A DNA stretch of 13,356 bases from CAYOMP01 sp964405075 (GTDB lineage Bacteria > Bacillota > Clostridia > Lachnospirales > Lachnospiraceae). Numbering within the stretch: the stretch's first letter is position 1; every line of letters starts with the position of its first letter. A program made the translations under genes and the position numbers. Under the pieces are notes generated by a model, which saw only the letters and a list, made by a program, of their open reading frames with translations, was not told the origin of the DNA and did not search any database. Where the stretch lies: positions 1 through 13,356 of the forward strand of contig CAYOMP010000067.1 in NCBI GenBank assembly GCA_964405075.1, read 5' to 3'. Below are positions 1-7,199 of the stretch, one piece after another.

Positions 1-91
1 AGGATCTTTCTTTGATCCTGCCTTAGTTGACATTTTTGTAGAGATTAGTGATAAAATTGAACAACGATTAGAAGAATTAGTTGAAAAATAA
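1..91 (+). CDS. C-terminal end of a probable HD-GYP domain protein (partial)
   Basis: Only the last 29 codons are inside the window; the frame starts at base 2 and ends at TAA 89-91. The peptide contains FDPALVDIFVEI followed by a charged helix ending in ELVEK. An F-D-P-x-(L/V)-V-x-x-F block followed by a short helix is how HD-GYP domains (cyclic-di-GMP phosphodiesterases, often fused to receiver domains) commonly end. The catalytic HD and GYP motifs are upstream of the window and cannot be checked, so the family is inferred from this tail alone. A hairpin terminator follows 37 bases after the stop, so this gene is probably the last of its own transcript. Its position next to two GGDEF genes fits a cyclic-di-GMP theme. 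Confidence 0.55.
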   Translation, partial: GSFFDPALVDIFVEISDKIEQRLEELVEK

Positions 92-127
92 TAAAATTAA
101 TATAATTGTCTGATAATTACAGAAAGT

Positions 128-165
128 AAAAGACTACTGTCGTTTAATGATAGTAGTCTTTTTGG
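128..165 (+). terminator. Rho-independent terminator after the HD-GYP gene
   Basis: Bases 128-141 (AAAAGACTACTGTC) pair with 149-162 (GATAGTAGTCTTTT), a 14-bp stem with one G-T wobble and a 7-base loop. The 3' arm runs into a T tract. It sits 36 bases after the upstream stop codon. The flanking A and T runs would let it work on the other strand too, but no convergent gene is seen. Confidence 0.88.
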
Positions 166-274
166 TTGGATTTTCCTAAAAATTATATAGAAGTGTACTA
201 TGTATACACGTCAGAATTTTATGTGATATGGGTAGTGAATTGTATATGCAAATACTAAATAATCTGAAAATAAA

Positions 275-290
275 ACACTAGATATTGTAT
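275..290 (+). promoter_or_regulatory. NrdR box 1 (distal)
   Basis: ACACTAGATATTGTAT matches the general NrdR box pattern ACACWATATATWGTGT at 14 of 16 positions. NrdR is the ATP-cone repressor of ribonucleotide reductase genes and binds paired boxes on one face of the helix. This box starts exactly 31 bp, about three helical turns, upstream of box 2 and lies just upstream of the predicted -35. Confidence 0.8.
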
Positions 291-305
291 TAAAAAAAAT
301 AAATT

Positions 306-321
306 ATACTTTATATTGCGT
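306..321 (+). promoter_or_regulatory. NrdR box 2 (proximal, overlaps -35)
   Basis: ATACTTTATATTGCGT matches the NrdR pattern at 13 of 16 positions and shares the ATATTG core with box 1. The gap between boxes is 15 bp. Its last six bases are the predicted -35 hexamer, so bound NrdR would block RNA polymerase directly. Confidence 0.78.
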
Positions 322-344
322 TTATTAACTAAAGGTGCTATTAT
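316..344 (+). promoter_or_regulatory. Promoter of nrdDG
   Basis: The -35 is TTGCGT (316-321), followed by a 17-bp spacer and the -10 TATTAT (339-344). A TG at 336-337 gives an extended -10 (TGcTATTAT). Transcription would start near 351. The overlap of the -35 with NrdR box 2 and the correct placement ahead of nrdD support the call. Confidence 0.72.
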
Positions 345-413
345 ATGTATGTGTGAAATTTTGATTGAAAAAATAATGTTAATAAATACTATTATGAAAA
401 GGTGAGAGGAAAT

Positions 414-2597
414 ATGAAGGTTGTAAAAAGAGATAATTCTGTTGTTGATTTTGATGCATCTAAGATTGAAAGTGCCATATTAAAGGCTATGAAATATGGT
501 AGTGGTGTTGTGAAAGAAGATATTGCATCTGGAATAGCTAATGAAATTTACAATGAATGTAAGGCTAGAAATACAGCAAGCATTAGCATTTACGAAATAG
601 AGGATGCAGTATTCGATAAATTAATCAATGCTAATCAGAGAATTACAGCTAAATCTTATGAAGGATATAGAAAGGTTCGTGAATTCCAAAGAGGTATCAA
701 TACAATAGATAATGATATTTATGGCATTGTTACTGGAGATAACAAGGAAGCCATTAACGAAAACTCTAACAAGGATTCATATATTTTATCAACACAAAGA
801 GACTTAATTGCAGGAGAATTTTCTAAGGATTATTGTAGGAGAACTAAGATTCCTACAAGGATCGTACAGGCTCATGATGATGGAATTATACATTTCCATG
901 ATATGGATTATTTTGTTCAGAATATGCATAACTGTGATTTAGTTAATTTGAAAGACATATTTGAGAATGGAACAGTAATTAATGGTAAATTAATTGAAAC
1001 ACCTAAGTCATTACAGACTGCCTGTACAGTTGCAACACAGATTGTACAACAGGTTGCTAATGGTCAGTATGGTGGACAGACAATTGCTATTTCTCATCTT
1101 GCACCATATGTACGAGTTAGTTTTAATAAATATAAGAGAAAAGTTAAAGAAGAAGGTATGGCAATTGGCATTTCATATACAGAAGAACAGATTGAAACAA
1201 TTGCTAATTCACGTTTACATGATGAAATTGTATCTGGTATCCAGACTATTCAATATCAGATTAATACCTTTACAACTAGTAATGGTCAGGCTCCATTCCT
1301 TTCAATATTTATGTATTTAAAAGAAGAACCGGAATATGAAAAAGAAACTGCTATGCTTATAGAAGAGATTCTTAACCAGAGATATATTGGTATGAAGAAT
1401 GAAGTTGGTGCATACGTTACACCAGCATTTCCTAAGTTATTATATGTTCTTGATGACAACAACGTACCTAAAGATAGTGAATATAGATATCTTACAGATT
1501 TAGCTGTTAAATGTGTGGCTAAGAGAATGATGCCAGACTTCATCTCAGCTAAGATTATGAGAGAGAACTATGATGGGGAAGTATTCCCATGTATGGGTTG
1601 CAGAAGTTTTCTGTCTCCTTGGAAGGATGAGAACGGAAAATATAAATGGTATGGAAGATTTAATCAGGGAGTTGTTACAATCAATCTTGTTGATATTGGA
1701 CTTACAGCTGAAAAGGATATGGACGCTTTTTGGAACATTTTTGATAAGCGATTAGAATTGTGTAAAGAAGCATTAATGCTCAGACATGAAAGCTTAGAGG
1801 GTACTATTTCAAATGTTACGCCTATTCATTGGCAGCATGGAGCACTTGCCAGACTTAAGAAAGGTGAAACAATTGATAAATTATTACATAATGGATATTC
1901 AACAATTTCATTAGGATATATTGGATTATATGAATGTGTACTTTCTATGCTTGGAACCAGCCATACTACAGAAGAAGGCGAAAAGTTTGCATTGGAAATT
2001 ATGAATAGATTAAGAAGAGCTTGCGATGAATGGAAAGAGGAGACTGGATTAGGATTTGGTTTGTATGGAACACCGGCAGAATCTACTACATATACATTTG
2101 CAAAAGCATTAAGACGCAAGTTTGGTGTGATTGAAGGAATAACTGACAAGGATTATATTACTAATTCATACCATGTAAATGTAAAAGAAGAAATTGACCC
2201 ATTTGCAAAATTAGGATTTGAGGCACAGTTCCAGAAGATTTCTTCAGGTGGTGCTATCAGTTATGTTGAAGTTACAAACATGAGCAACAATTTAGAAGCT
2301 ATGAGTCAGCTTATTGAATATATGTATGAAACAATTCAGTATGCTGAAATTAATACTAAATCAGATTATTGTCAGGAATGTGGATTTGATGGAGAAATTC
2401 TTCTTGACGAAAACTACGAGTGGTATTGTCCAAACTGCGGAAATAGAAATCACAAGACATTAAATGTTTGTAGAAGAACTTGTGGATATTTAGGCGATAA
2501 TTTCTGGAATAAAGGTAGAACAGAAGAAATTGGAGATAGATATGTACATTTAGACAACAGAGTATTTGACGAAGAGAAAGAACTGGTAAATGCATGA
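414..2597 (+). CDS. nrdD: Anaerobic (class III) ribonucleoside-triphosphate reductase, catalytic subunit
   Basis: This cytosolic glycyl-radical enzyme reduces ribonucleoside triphosphates to deoxyribonucleotides without oxygen. The 727-residue protein has an ATP-cone allosteric domain at about 2-92 (starting KVVKRDNSVVDFDASKI), the long catalytic barrel, and a C-terminal radical domain. Cys174 (MHNCDLVN) and Cys393/Cys396 (FPCMGCRSF) are the likely active-site cysteines by comparison with the family. Cys653, Cys656, Cys672 and Cys675 form the CxxC...CxxC zinc site. Gly691 in RRTCGYLG is the radical glycine, with 36 residues after it, as usual. ATG 414 is chosen because the family's N-terminus begins there and AAGGTGAGAGGA lies just upstream; an in-frame GTG at 402 overlaps that ribosome binding site and is rejected. 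It overlaps nrdG by ATGA. Paired NrdR boxes predict repression when dNTPs are plentiful. Confidence 0.98.
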   Translation: MKVVKRDNSVVDFDASKIESAILKAMKYGSGVVKEDIASGIANEIYNECKARNTASISIYEIEDAVFDKLINANQRITAKSYEGYRKVREFQRGINTIDNDIYGIVTGDNKEAINENSNKDSYILSTQRDLIAGEFSKDYCRRTKIPTRIVQAHDDGIIHFHDMDYFVQNMHNCDLVNLKDIFENGTVINGKLIETPKSLQTACTVATQIVQQVANGQYGGQTIAISHLAPYVRVSFNKYKRKVKEEGMAIGISYTEEQIETIANSRLHDEIVSGIQTIQYQINTFTTSNGQAPFLSIFMYLKEEPEYEKETAMLIEEILNQRYIGMKNEVGAYVTPAFPKLLYVLDDNNVPKDSEYRYLTDLAVKCVAKRMMPDFISAKIMRENYDGEVFPCMGCRSFLSPWKDENGKYKWYGRFNQGVVTINLVDIGLTAEKDMDAFWNIFDKRLELCKEALMLRHESLEGTISNVTPIHWQHGALARLKKGETIDKLLHNGYSTISLGYIGLYECVLSMLGTSHTTEEGEKFALEIMNRLRRACDEWKEETGLGFGLYGTPAESTTYTFAKALRRKFGVIEGITDKDYITNSYHVNVKEEIDPFAKLGFEAQFQKISSGGAISYVEVTNMSNNLEAMSQLIEYMYETIQYAEINTKSDYCQECGFDGEILLDENYEWYCPNCGNRNHKTLNVCRRTCGYLGDNFWNKGRTEEIGDRYVHLDNRVFDEEKELVNA

Positions 2598-3091
2598 GAT
2601 ATGCTCAGATTAGAGAAGTAGATATAGCTAATGGTGTAGGGATTAGAACATCTCTTTATGTGCAGGGCTGCACTAGATGTTGTAAGGGCTGTTTTAATCC
2701 TGAAACATGGAGCTTTGAAGGTGGTAAACCATTTACTAATGAGATAAAAGAGAAATTTATTGAGTTAACAGGTGCAAGACATATAGTCGGAGCAACGATT
2801 CTGGGTGGAGAACCTATGCATCCTGATAATAGAGAAGAAGTTACTTTACTTTGTAAAGAACTAAAGGAAAAGTATCCTACTAAAAGTATATGGATGTATT
2901 CTTCATATACCTATGAGGAATTGCTGGCAGATGAGTGTGAAGTATTACGATATATAGATGTATTAGTAGATGGAGTATTTATCGAGGAATTGAAAGATTT
3001 CAGACTCAAATTTAGAGGCAGCAGTAATCAAAGAATTATTAATGTAGAAGATTCTTTGAAAAAAGAAGATGTTGTATTTTTAGAGGTTTAA
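2594..3091 (+). CDS. nrdG: Anaerobic ribonucleotide reductase activating protein (radical SAM activase)
   Basis: NrdG uses a [4Fe-4S] cluster and S-adenosylmethionine to make the glycyl radical on NrdD. The 165-residue protein shows the radical SAM motif CxxxCxxC as Cys26, Cys30 and Cys33 in GCTRCCKGC, with an extra Cys29 inside it. It also has GGEP at about 73-76, the usual second motif of this family, and the typical start MRYAQIREVDIANGVGIR. Length is normal for NrdG. Its ATG (2594) overlaps the nrdD TGA in an ATGA, and no strong ribosome binding site precedes it, so translational coupling to nrdD is likely. No terminator is visible after it. The next (broken) gene begins 4 bases later, so the transcript probably continues into the GGDEF pair. 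Confidence 0.97.
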   Translation: MRYAQIREVDIANGVGIRTSLYVQGCTRCCKGCFNPETWSFEGGKPFTNEIKEKFIELTGARHIVGATILGGEPMHPDNREEVTLLCKELKEKYPTKSIWMYSSYTYEELLADECEVLRYIDVLVDGVFIEELKDFRLKFRGSSNQRIINVEDSLKKEDVVFLEV

Positions 3092-3095
3092 ACCG

Positions 3096-4704
3096 ATGGG
3101 GTCAGATAAGTATTCAATAAGGGAAAAATGGAAGAAATAGTTTCGATTCGTCATGAAGATTTTTCAAGAGAATTGAAATTGTGTCAAGAATTGTATGCCA
3201 TAGCATGTCAGGAAAATGACGAATATGCTATGGCTTATTCTCGTTTATATATGAGTGATGCTTATTTATCACTTGGAAATATCCTTAAGTCAATAGAATT
3301 GGGAACTGAGGGTAAAAGCATACAAAAGAAAAATGAATATTATGATTTGCTTGTGATGCAATATAATTTATTAGGTGTTGCATATAAATATTTTGGAGAT
3401 TATAGAAGCTCTTTTGAAAGCTATTTTAAGGGAATATTGTACGCAAAGAAGAAAAACGATTATATAATGATTGGGGCGTTGCATAGTAATCTGGCATCAC
3501 TATATTTAGCGATGGGAGCTATAGATAAGGCATAAACAGCCTTTGAAGAAGCTTTTTTGGAATCGCAAAAGGCAAAAGAGAATAAGGGTGGAGTGATTTA
3601 TAGTCAAGAAATTCATTTCGCTAATATGGCATATGTGTGTTTTGAGAAAAAAGAATATCTTCTTGCTTATGAATATGTTAAGAAGAGCAAAAAAAGAAAT
3701 ATGACTAAAATGAATTTTTTTATATCTAATAATATTTTAGAGGCAAAGTGCCTAATTGAGTTGGGAAAAGGTTCAAAAGGTTTTAAGATAATACTTGAAG
3801 TAATTGAGTTATTACAAGAAAGCAAAGATAATTTTTTCGTTTTTGATTCATGGATGGAAATATTTAACATAGTAATCCGTTTGAAAAAGGGCGAAAAGGC
3901 TAAGCTGGTTTTGGAGTGCTTGAAAAAGGTAGCTGAAAGTATAGATATGCCTGTGAGATGAGTAGAGTATTATGAGTGTATGATTCGTTATGCTAAATTG
4001 ATAAATAGTAGAGATTTTATGTTGGAAGGCTATAAGGGATTCTATTATTGTGATAAGAAAAGAGAAAAGATATTAGAGGAAAATCACTTTGCCGGGATTA
4101 GAGATAAAATAGCATTGTATGAAGTGGCAGCACAAACAGAAGAGATTAAACATAAAAATGACATCTTAAGATATATGGCAGAGGTTGATGAGCTGACTCA
4201 GGTGGCAAATCGATATACACTGGAAAGATATTCGGAAGGATTTTGTAATCGTGCTAAGAAAGAACAACTTTATGTGTAGCTATATTCGATGTTGATTATT
4301 TTAAAGAGTACAATGATAGATACGGTCATATTGAAGGGGATAAATGTTTAAAAAATGTTGCAGAGATAATAGTAACAACCTTTGGTAGTGAAAGCCTGTG
4401 TGGAAGATATGGCGGAGATGAATTTGTTGCTATAGCTACAGGATTTAATAGCGATGAAATAGAAACTATAATAAGGAAAATACAGGATAGAGTATATGAA
4501 TGTAAAATGTTTAATGAAGAGTCACATGTTTCGAAGTATGTTTCATTATCCATTGGTGTTATAAATGTCAGACCTGATGTGAATAAAACAATAAAGTATT
4601 ACTTGGATTTGGCTGATAAAGAATTATATAAGGTCAAGAAAAATGGAAAAAATGCCTATGGCTTTATGAATGAAGCAAAAATGGGAAGGATATATAATGT
4701 ATAG
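3096..4704 (+). pseudogene. Broken TPR-GGDEF (diguanylate cyclase family) gene, copy 1
   Basis: An original protein of about 535 residues can be reassembled: N-terminal TPR-like helical repeats, then a GGDEF domain beginning DELTQVANRYTLERY, with FDVDYFKEYND and an intact GGDEF at 4411-4425. Four lesions are visible. (1) An A run at 3124-3128 is one base short, which breaks the frame begun at ATG 3096 (MGSDKYSIREK). (2) TAA at 3533-3535 interrupts DKA*TAFEEA. (3) TGA at 3959-3961 stands where the paralogue has Trp (PVR*VEYYE against KYWIEYYE). (4) A tandem GT at 4274-4277 shifts the frame just before AIFDVDYF. ATG 3096 has GAGG at 3083-3086 upstream. No RxxD inhibitory site precedes GGDEF, and no membrane segment is seen. 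Short open pieces remain (3128-3535, 3557-3961, 3980-4279, 4276-4704), but none forms a working cyclase. Confidence 0.88.
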
Positions 4705-6295
4705 GGTTGGAACCTTTAAAAAAGGATTAATGGATAAAATAATTGAATATCGTTTTGCGAATCCTCAATTAGCTGCTAAGTAATGTGAACAGTTATTGAC
4801 TGAGGCTGAGGAAACGGATGATATGTACTGTATTATGTATGCATATTTATATAAAGGTGATGTGGATTTTACATTAGGGAATTTACGAGATGCACTGGAA
4901 AATTTGAAAACTGCCATGCAAATTGGCGTGGAGAATAATTACATTGACCTATTAATGATTACCTATAATTTGATGGCGATAGTTTATGTTACGCAATTGG
5001 ATGAATTAATGGCAGTTGATTATTATTTCAAAAGCATGGATTTGGCAATTAAATGTTGTGATTACAATTACCAGGGAATGATATATAGCAATTTAGCTTC
5101 ATTATACATGGATTATGATAAGGTAGAAGATGCTTTTGTTTTTATTCAAAAGGGTAGAGCTTTAAGAAATAATGCATATGAAAATAATGAAAAAGATATT
5201 AGTGATAGAAGTGTCGACATAAAGGAAAATGTCAATACTGCTAAAGTCTATTATAAAATGGGAGATTACAACAAAGCACTATCATATGTAGATGAGAATG
5301 TAATGAGTAATGAAGCAATACAAGAGGATAAATGTTGGTTTGCTATTGGAGCCATTCGAGCTAAAATATATATGAAGCTAGGAAATAGAGATAAAGTTAT
5401 CGAAAGCTGTGAAAGAGCATTTATGTGTGATGAGGTTGAATATGATCAGATAGAATGCTTTAATGATTTAATTGACTTTGCTAAAATATATATTGAGTTA
5501 GGAATGCTTGAAAAAGCTGAAAAAGTATTAGAAAGTATTTTGGCAATGTGTGAAAAGGAACCTGTAAATAAATATTGGATAGAATATTATGAAGTTCTAA
5601 TGGAATATGCTAAAAATAGTAATGATGATGAATTACTTTTTAAGGCTTATGAAAAATACTATGAATTTAAGAGTTTGATTATTGAAGAAAGCAAGAAACT
5701 TAATATTGAGGCAATTGATAATAGAATTGAGTTACTTAATGAAAAGCAAAAAAATGTTATTATTAAGGATAAGAATAAAGAATTAGAGATAATATCCAAA
5801 AATGATGAATTAACAAAGTTACCTAACAGATATGCTTTAAATGAATATATGGATTTATGTATAGAACGTGCAATTAGTGATAATCACAGACTGGGTGTAC
5901 TGGTTATGGATATTGATCATTTTAAGAATTATAATGATGAGTTTGGACATTTACAAGGCGATGAATGTTTAAAAAAGGTTGCCAGTGCTATAGATAGTGT
6001 TGTAAATAATCAAGGTATGGCAGCCAGGTTCGGTGGAGATGAGTTTGTTGTAGTTCTTTATGAGAAAAACAGAGAAGAAATAATAGAAATTGGTAATGAT
6101 ATTTTGAAAAAAATACGAGAAAAGAAGATGCCGTTTATTGGAAACAATAAAAAAGGAATTGTTTCCATAACTATCGGTGGTGCATGTTTCGAGTTAGAGC
6201 ATAACATTACCAGGGAAGAGCTGCTGAAAAGAGCTGATGAGGCATTATATACTGCCAAGAAAAACGGAAGAGACAGAATCGTTTTAGCTGAATAG
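4697..6295 (+). pseudogene. TPR-GGDEF (diguanylate cyclase family) gene, copy 2, with an early in-frame stop
   Basis: GGDEF domains make cyclic-di-GMP from two GTP; the TPR part would sense a partner. The frame starts at ATG 4697 (MYRVGTFKKGLM, with AAGGA upstream), overlaps copy 1 by 8 bases, and hits TAA at 4781-4783 (codon 29, where copy 1 has Leu). From there it is open to 6295. About six or seven TPR-like helical repeats are followed by a coiled stretch rich in K/E, then DELTKLPNRYALNEY, MDIDHFKNYNDEFGH, GGDEF at 6032-6046 and ADEALYTAKKNGRDR. All catalytic motifs look intact; no RxxD inhibitory site and no membrane segment are present. If the stop is real, a shorter protein could restart at ATG 4823 (GAGG at 4808-4811), losing the first TPR helix. 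A TTG start at 4796 has no support. So this is either a recent pseudogene or an N-truncated but active cyclase. Confidence 0.8.
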
Positions 6296-6339
6296 AAATA
6301 TAAAATAAATATGAATTTTGTAAAAAATAATCCAAAATA

Positions 6340-6368
6340 ATGAAAAGAAATAAGCAAAGTATTATAAT
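6340..6368 (+). promoter_or_regulatory. Candidate promoter of the 84-residue gene
   Basis: ATGAAA (6340-6345, 4 of 6 to the -35 consensus) is followed by a 17-bp spacer and a perfect TATAAT (6363-6368). Transcription would start near 6375, which fits ATG 6424 and not an earlier start. The -35 is weak and the region is AT-rich. Confidence 0.45.
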
Positions 6369-6423
6369 AATTGCAAGACTTTATTCGTTTAAAAAAGATA
6401 TTTTCATACAATGGAGGGATTTT

Positions 6424-6678
6424 ATGCTTATAGCTAAAAAAGACGATAAGACTTTATACATTTCTATTAAGTGTAGGGTTAAAACAGGGGATTATCCTAA
6501 GGATGTAGTGTATAATGCTTACTTAATGAGTGGCGGTGACCGTTGGGAAGTAGTTGATGAGAATGGTACACATATTGGCTTTTTCAATTTTAATCAGGGA
6601 TATTTAATTTCTCAAAGTGATAGCAGGGTTATGTTTGAATTATTAGATATGAATACAGAAGAACTAAAGAAAAAATAG
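6424..6678 (+). CDS. Small conserved-looking protein of unknown function (84 aa)
   Basis: I do not recognise this family. The start at ATG 6424 is chosen because GGAGGG (6413-6418) lies 5 bases upstream; the frame is open back to 6340, but that extension holds the candidate promoter and has no ribosome binding site. The protein (MLIAKKDDKTLYISIKCRV...) has alternating hydrophobic residues suggesting a small mostly-beta fold, a GG turn at SGGDRWEVVDENG, and a charged end (EELKKK). No signal peptide, membrane segment or cysteine pair is seen; there is one Cys. It follows the GGDEF pair by 128 bases and is closed by a hairpin, so it is probably a single-gene unit. It is not obviously tied to either the GGDEF genes or the pectinase. 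Confidence 0.7.
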   Translation: MLIAKKDDKTLYISIKCRVKTGDYPKDVVYNAYLMSGGDRWEVVDENGTHIGFFNFNQGYLISQSDSRVMFELLDMNTEELKKK

Positions 6679-6731
6679 AGTATAAATGGGAAAAATTTTT
6701 ACTTTAAATAATAGGTTCTTTTCTAAGTATT

Positions 6732-6766
6732 GGGGTGGAATTTGTAGAGTTCTGCCCCTTTATTAT
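6732..6766 (+). terminator. Probable rho-independent terminator after the 84-residue gene
   Basis: GGGGTGGAAT (6732-6741) pairs with GTTCTGCCCC (6749-6758), a 10-bp stem with three G-T wobbles and a 7-base loop, followed by an imperfect T-rich tail (TTTATTATGTT). The GC-rich base of the stem supports a terminator; the tail is weaker than usual. Confidence 0.65.
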
Positions 6767-6906
6767 GTTCTAAAACAGATTTTGTGATTTTAATGAAAGA
6801 CATTTTTCATATATATAACTAATTAATGTGATATAGGTGCAATCTTTGGGCAAATCATAAACACTCCACGAAGACACATACGAATTAGACACCAAGACTA
6901 AAAAAA

Positions 6907-6922
6907 ATGCACACGTTTGCAT
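6907..6922. promoter_or_regulatory. cre-like (CcpA/LacI-family) operator candidate
   Basis: ATGCACACGTTTGCAT fits the Gram-positive cre pattern WTGNAANCGNWWNCAW at all but one position (C where the second A is expected) and is near-palindromic around a central CG. Catabolite control of a plant-polysaccharide gene would make sense. It lies about 104 bp upstream of the first promoter candidate and about 190 bp upstream of the second, far for simple blocking, so a different LacI-family regulator is also possible. Confidence 0.4.
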
Positions 6923-6986
6923 AAGTATAAGGGGAGAAGAATTTATAAATAGTTAATTTTGAATTTACAAAATATTCATAAATTAT

Positions 6987-7026
6987 ATATAATTGTATAA
7001 TAATTTGGGAAAATATACAATTATAT
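6987..7026. repeat. Perfect 13-bp inverted repeat upstream of the pectinase
   Basis: ATATAATTGTATA (6987-6999) is the exact reverse complement of TATACAATTATAT (7014-7026), separated by 14 bases (ATAATTTGGGAAAA). There is no T tail, so it is not a normal terminator. The right arm touches the -35 of a promoter candidate (7026-7031), which would suit an operator or looping site. AT-rich sequence makes chance symmetry more likely than usual, though 13 perfect pairs is long. Confidence 0.6.
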
Positions 7027-7054
7027 TGTTGGTTAATGTGAAAAAAAGTATATA
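7026..7054 (+). promoter_or_regulatory. Distal candidate promoter of the pectinase gene
   Basis: TTGTTG (7026-7031), 17-bp spacer, TATATA (7049-7054), overlapping a TATAAT at 7051-7056. It directly abuts the 13-bp inverted repeat. In such AT-rich DNA this is only a candidate. Confidence 0.35.
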
Positions 7055-7111
7055 ATTCCGAAAAATCTTACTATAATATTAAGTAAATTGTGAAAAGAAC
7101 ACAAAAAATGC

Positions 7112-7140
7112 TTGCAAAAAACCTTTGAATAGTATAAAAT
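7112..7140 (+). promoter_or_regulatory. Proximal candidate promoter of the pectinase gene
   Basis: TTGCAA (7112-7117), 17-bp spacer, TAAAAT (7135-7140). Start of transcription near 7147 would give a leader of about 53 bases ending in a strong ribosome binding site (AGGAGGA, 7184-7190, 9 bases before ATG 7200). This is the best-spaced promoter before the gene. Confidence 0.55.
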
Positions 7141-7199
7141 ATGCCCAATGACATGGGAGAGATGTTGTTAGTTTTATTATTATAGGAGGATTTATTAAT

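Larger units (their letters stand above)
164..413 (+). other. Control region and leader of nrdD
   Basis: No gene was found in this AT-rich stretch. Its distal part (164-274) shows nothing firm apart from a short GTGTA/TACAC inverted repeat around 193-209 with no clear role. The proximal part holds the two NrdR-type boxes and the promoter listed separately. Transcription from that promoter would give an untranslated leader of about 60 bases ending in a purine-rich ribosome binding site at 399-410. Confidence 0.6.
6767..7199 (+). other. Long AT-rich region upstream of the pectinase gene
   Basis: No gene was found here. Notable parts: an ATGAAA/TTTCAT hairpin at 6793-6810; a less AT-rich patch at about 6840-6900 with a loose direct repeat ACGAA...GACAC (6868-6877 and 6880-6892); a cre-like palindrome (6907-6922); a 13-bp inverted repeat (6987-7026); two promoter candidates (7026-7054 and 7112-7140); a weak CCCA/TGGG hairpin in the leader (7144-7157); and AGGAGGA at 7184-7190. 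No known riboswitch fold was recognised. The length and number of symmetric sites suggest regulated expression of the pectinase. Confidence 0.6.

Noticed and set aside
402..413. GTG start four codons upstream for nrdD
   Set aside because: It overlaps the purine-rich ribosome binding site, and NrdD proteins start at the ATP-cone sequence KVVKRD, which begins at ATG 414.
3533..4783. Stop-codon reassignment explaining the in-frame TAA and TGA codons
   Set aside because: Both TAA and TGA would need to be sense, yet nrdD ends with TGA and nrdG with TAA at the expected places, and copy 1 also has frameshifts.
4796..4798. TTG as the start of GGDEF copy 2
   Set aside because: No ribosome binding site suits it, and homology to copy 1 continues upstream through the TAA to ATG 4697.
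3096..6295. Sequencing or assembly error as the cause of all lesions
   Set aside because: Two of the copy 1 lesions are substitutions to stop, and about 9 kb of flanking coding sequence is free of errors. A single A-run error at 3124-3128 cannot be excluded.
6340..6423. Longer N-terminus of the 84-residue protein from ATG 6340
   Set aside because: No ribosome binding site there, and a TATAAT promoter lies inside that stretch; GGAGGG precedes ATG 6424.
6793..6810. ATGAAA/TTTCAT hairpin as an operator
   Set aside because: A 6-bp AT-rich stem is expected by chance in DNA of this composition, and it is far from any promoter.
6840..6925. A riboswitch or a decayed short gene in the less AT-rich patch before the pectinase
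   Set aside because: No conserved core of a cyclic-di-GMP or other familiar riboswitch was recognised, and the only readable frame is short with no start or ribosome binding site.
7144..7157. CCCA/TGGG hairpin in the pectinase leader as a regulatory structure
   Set aside because: The stem is only 4 bp and is well separated from the ribosome binding site.
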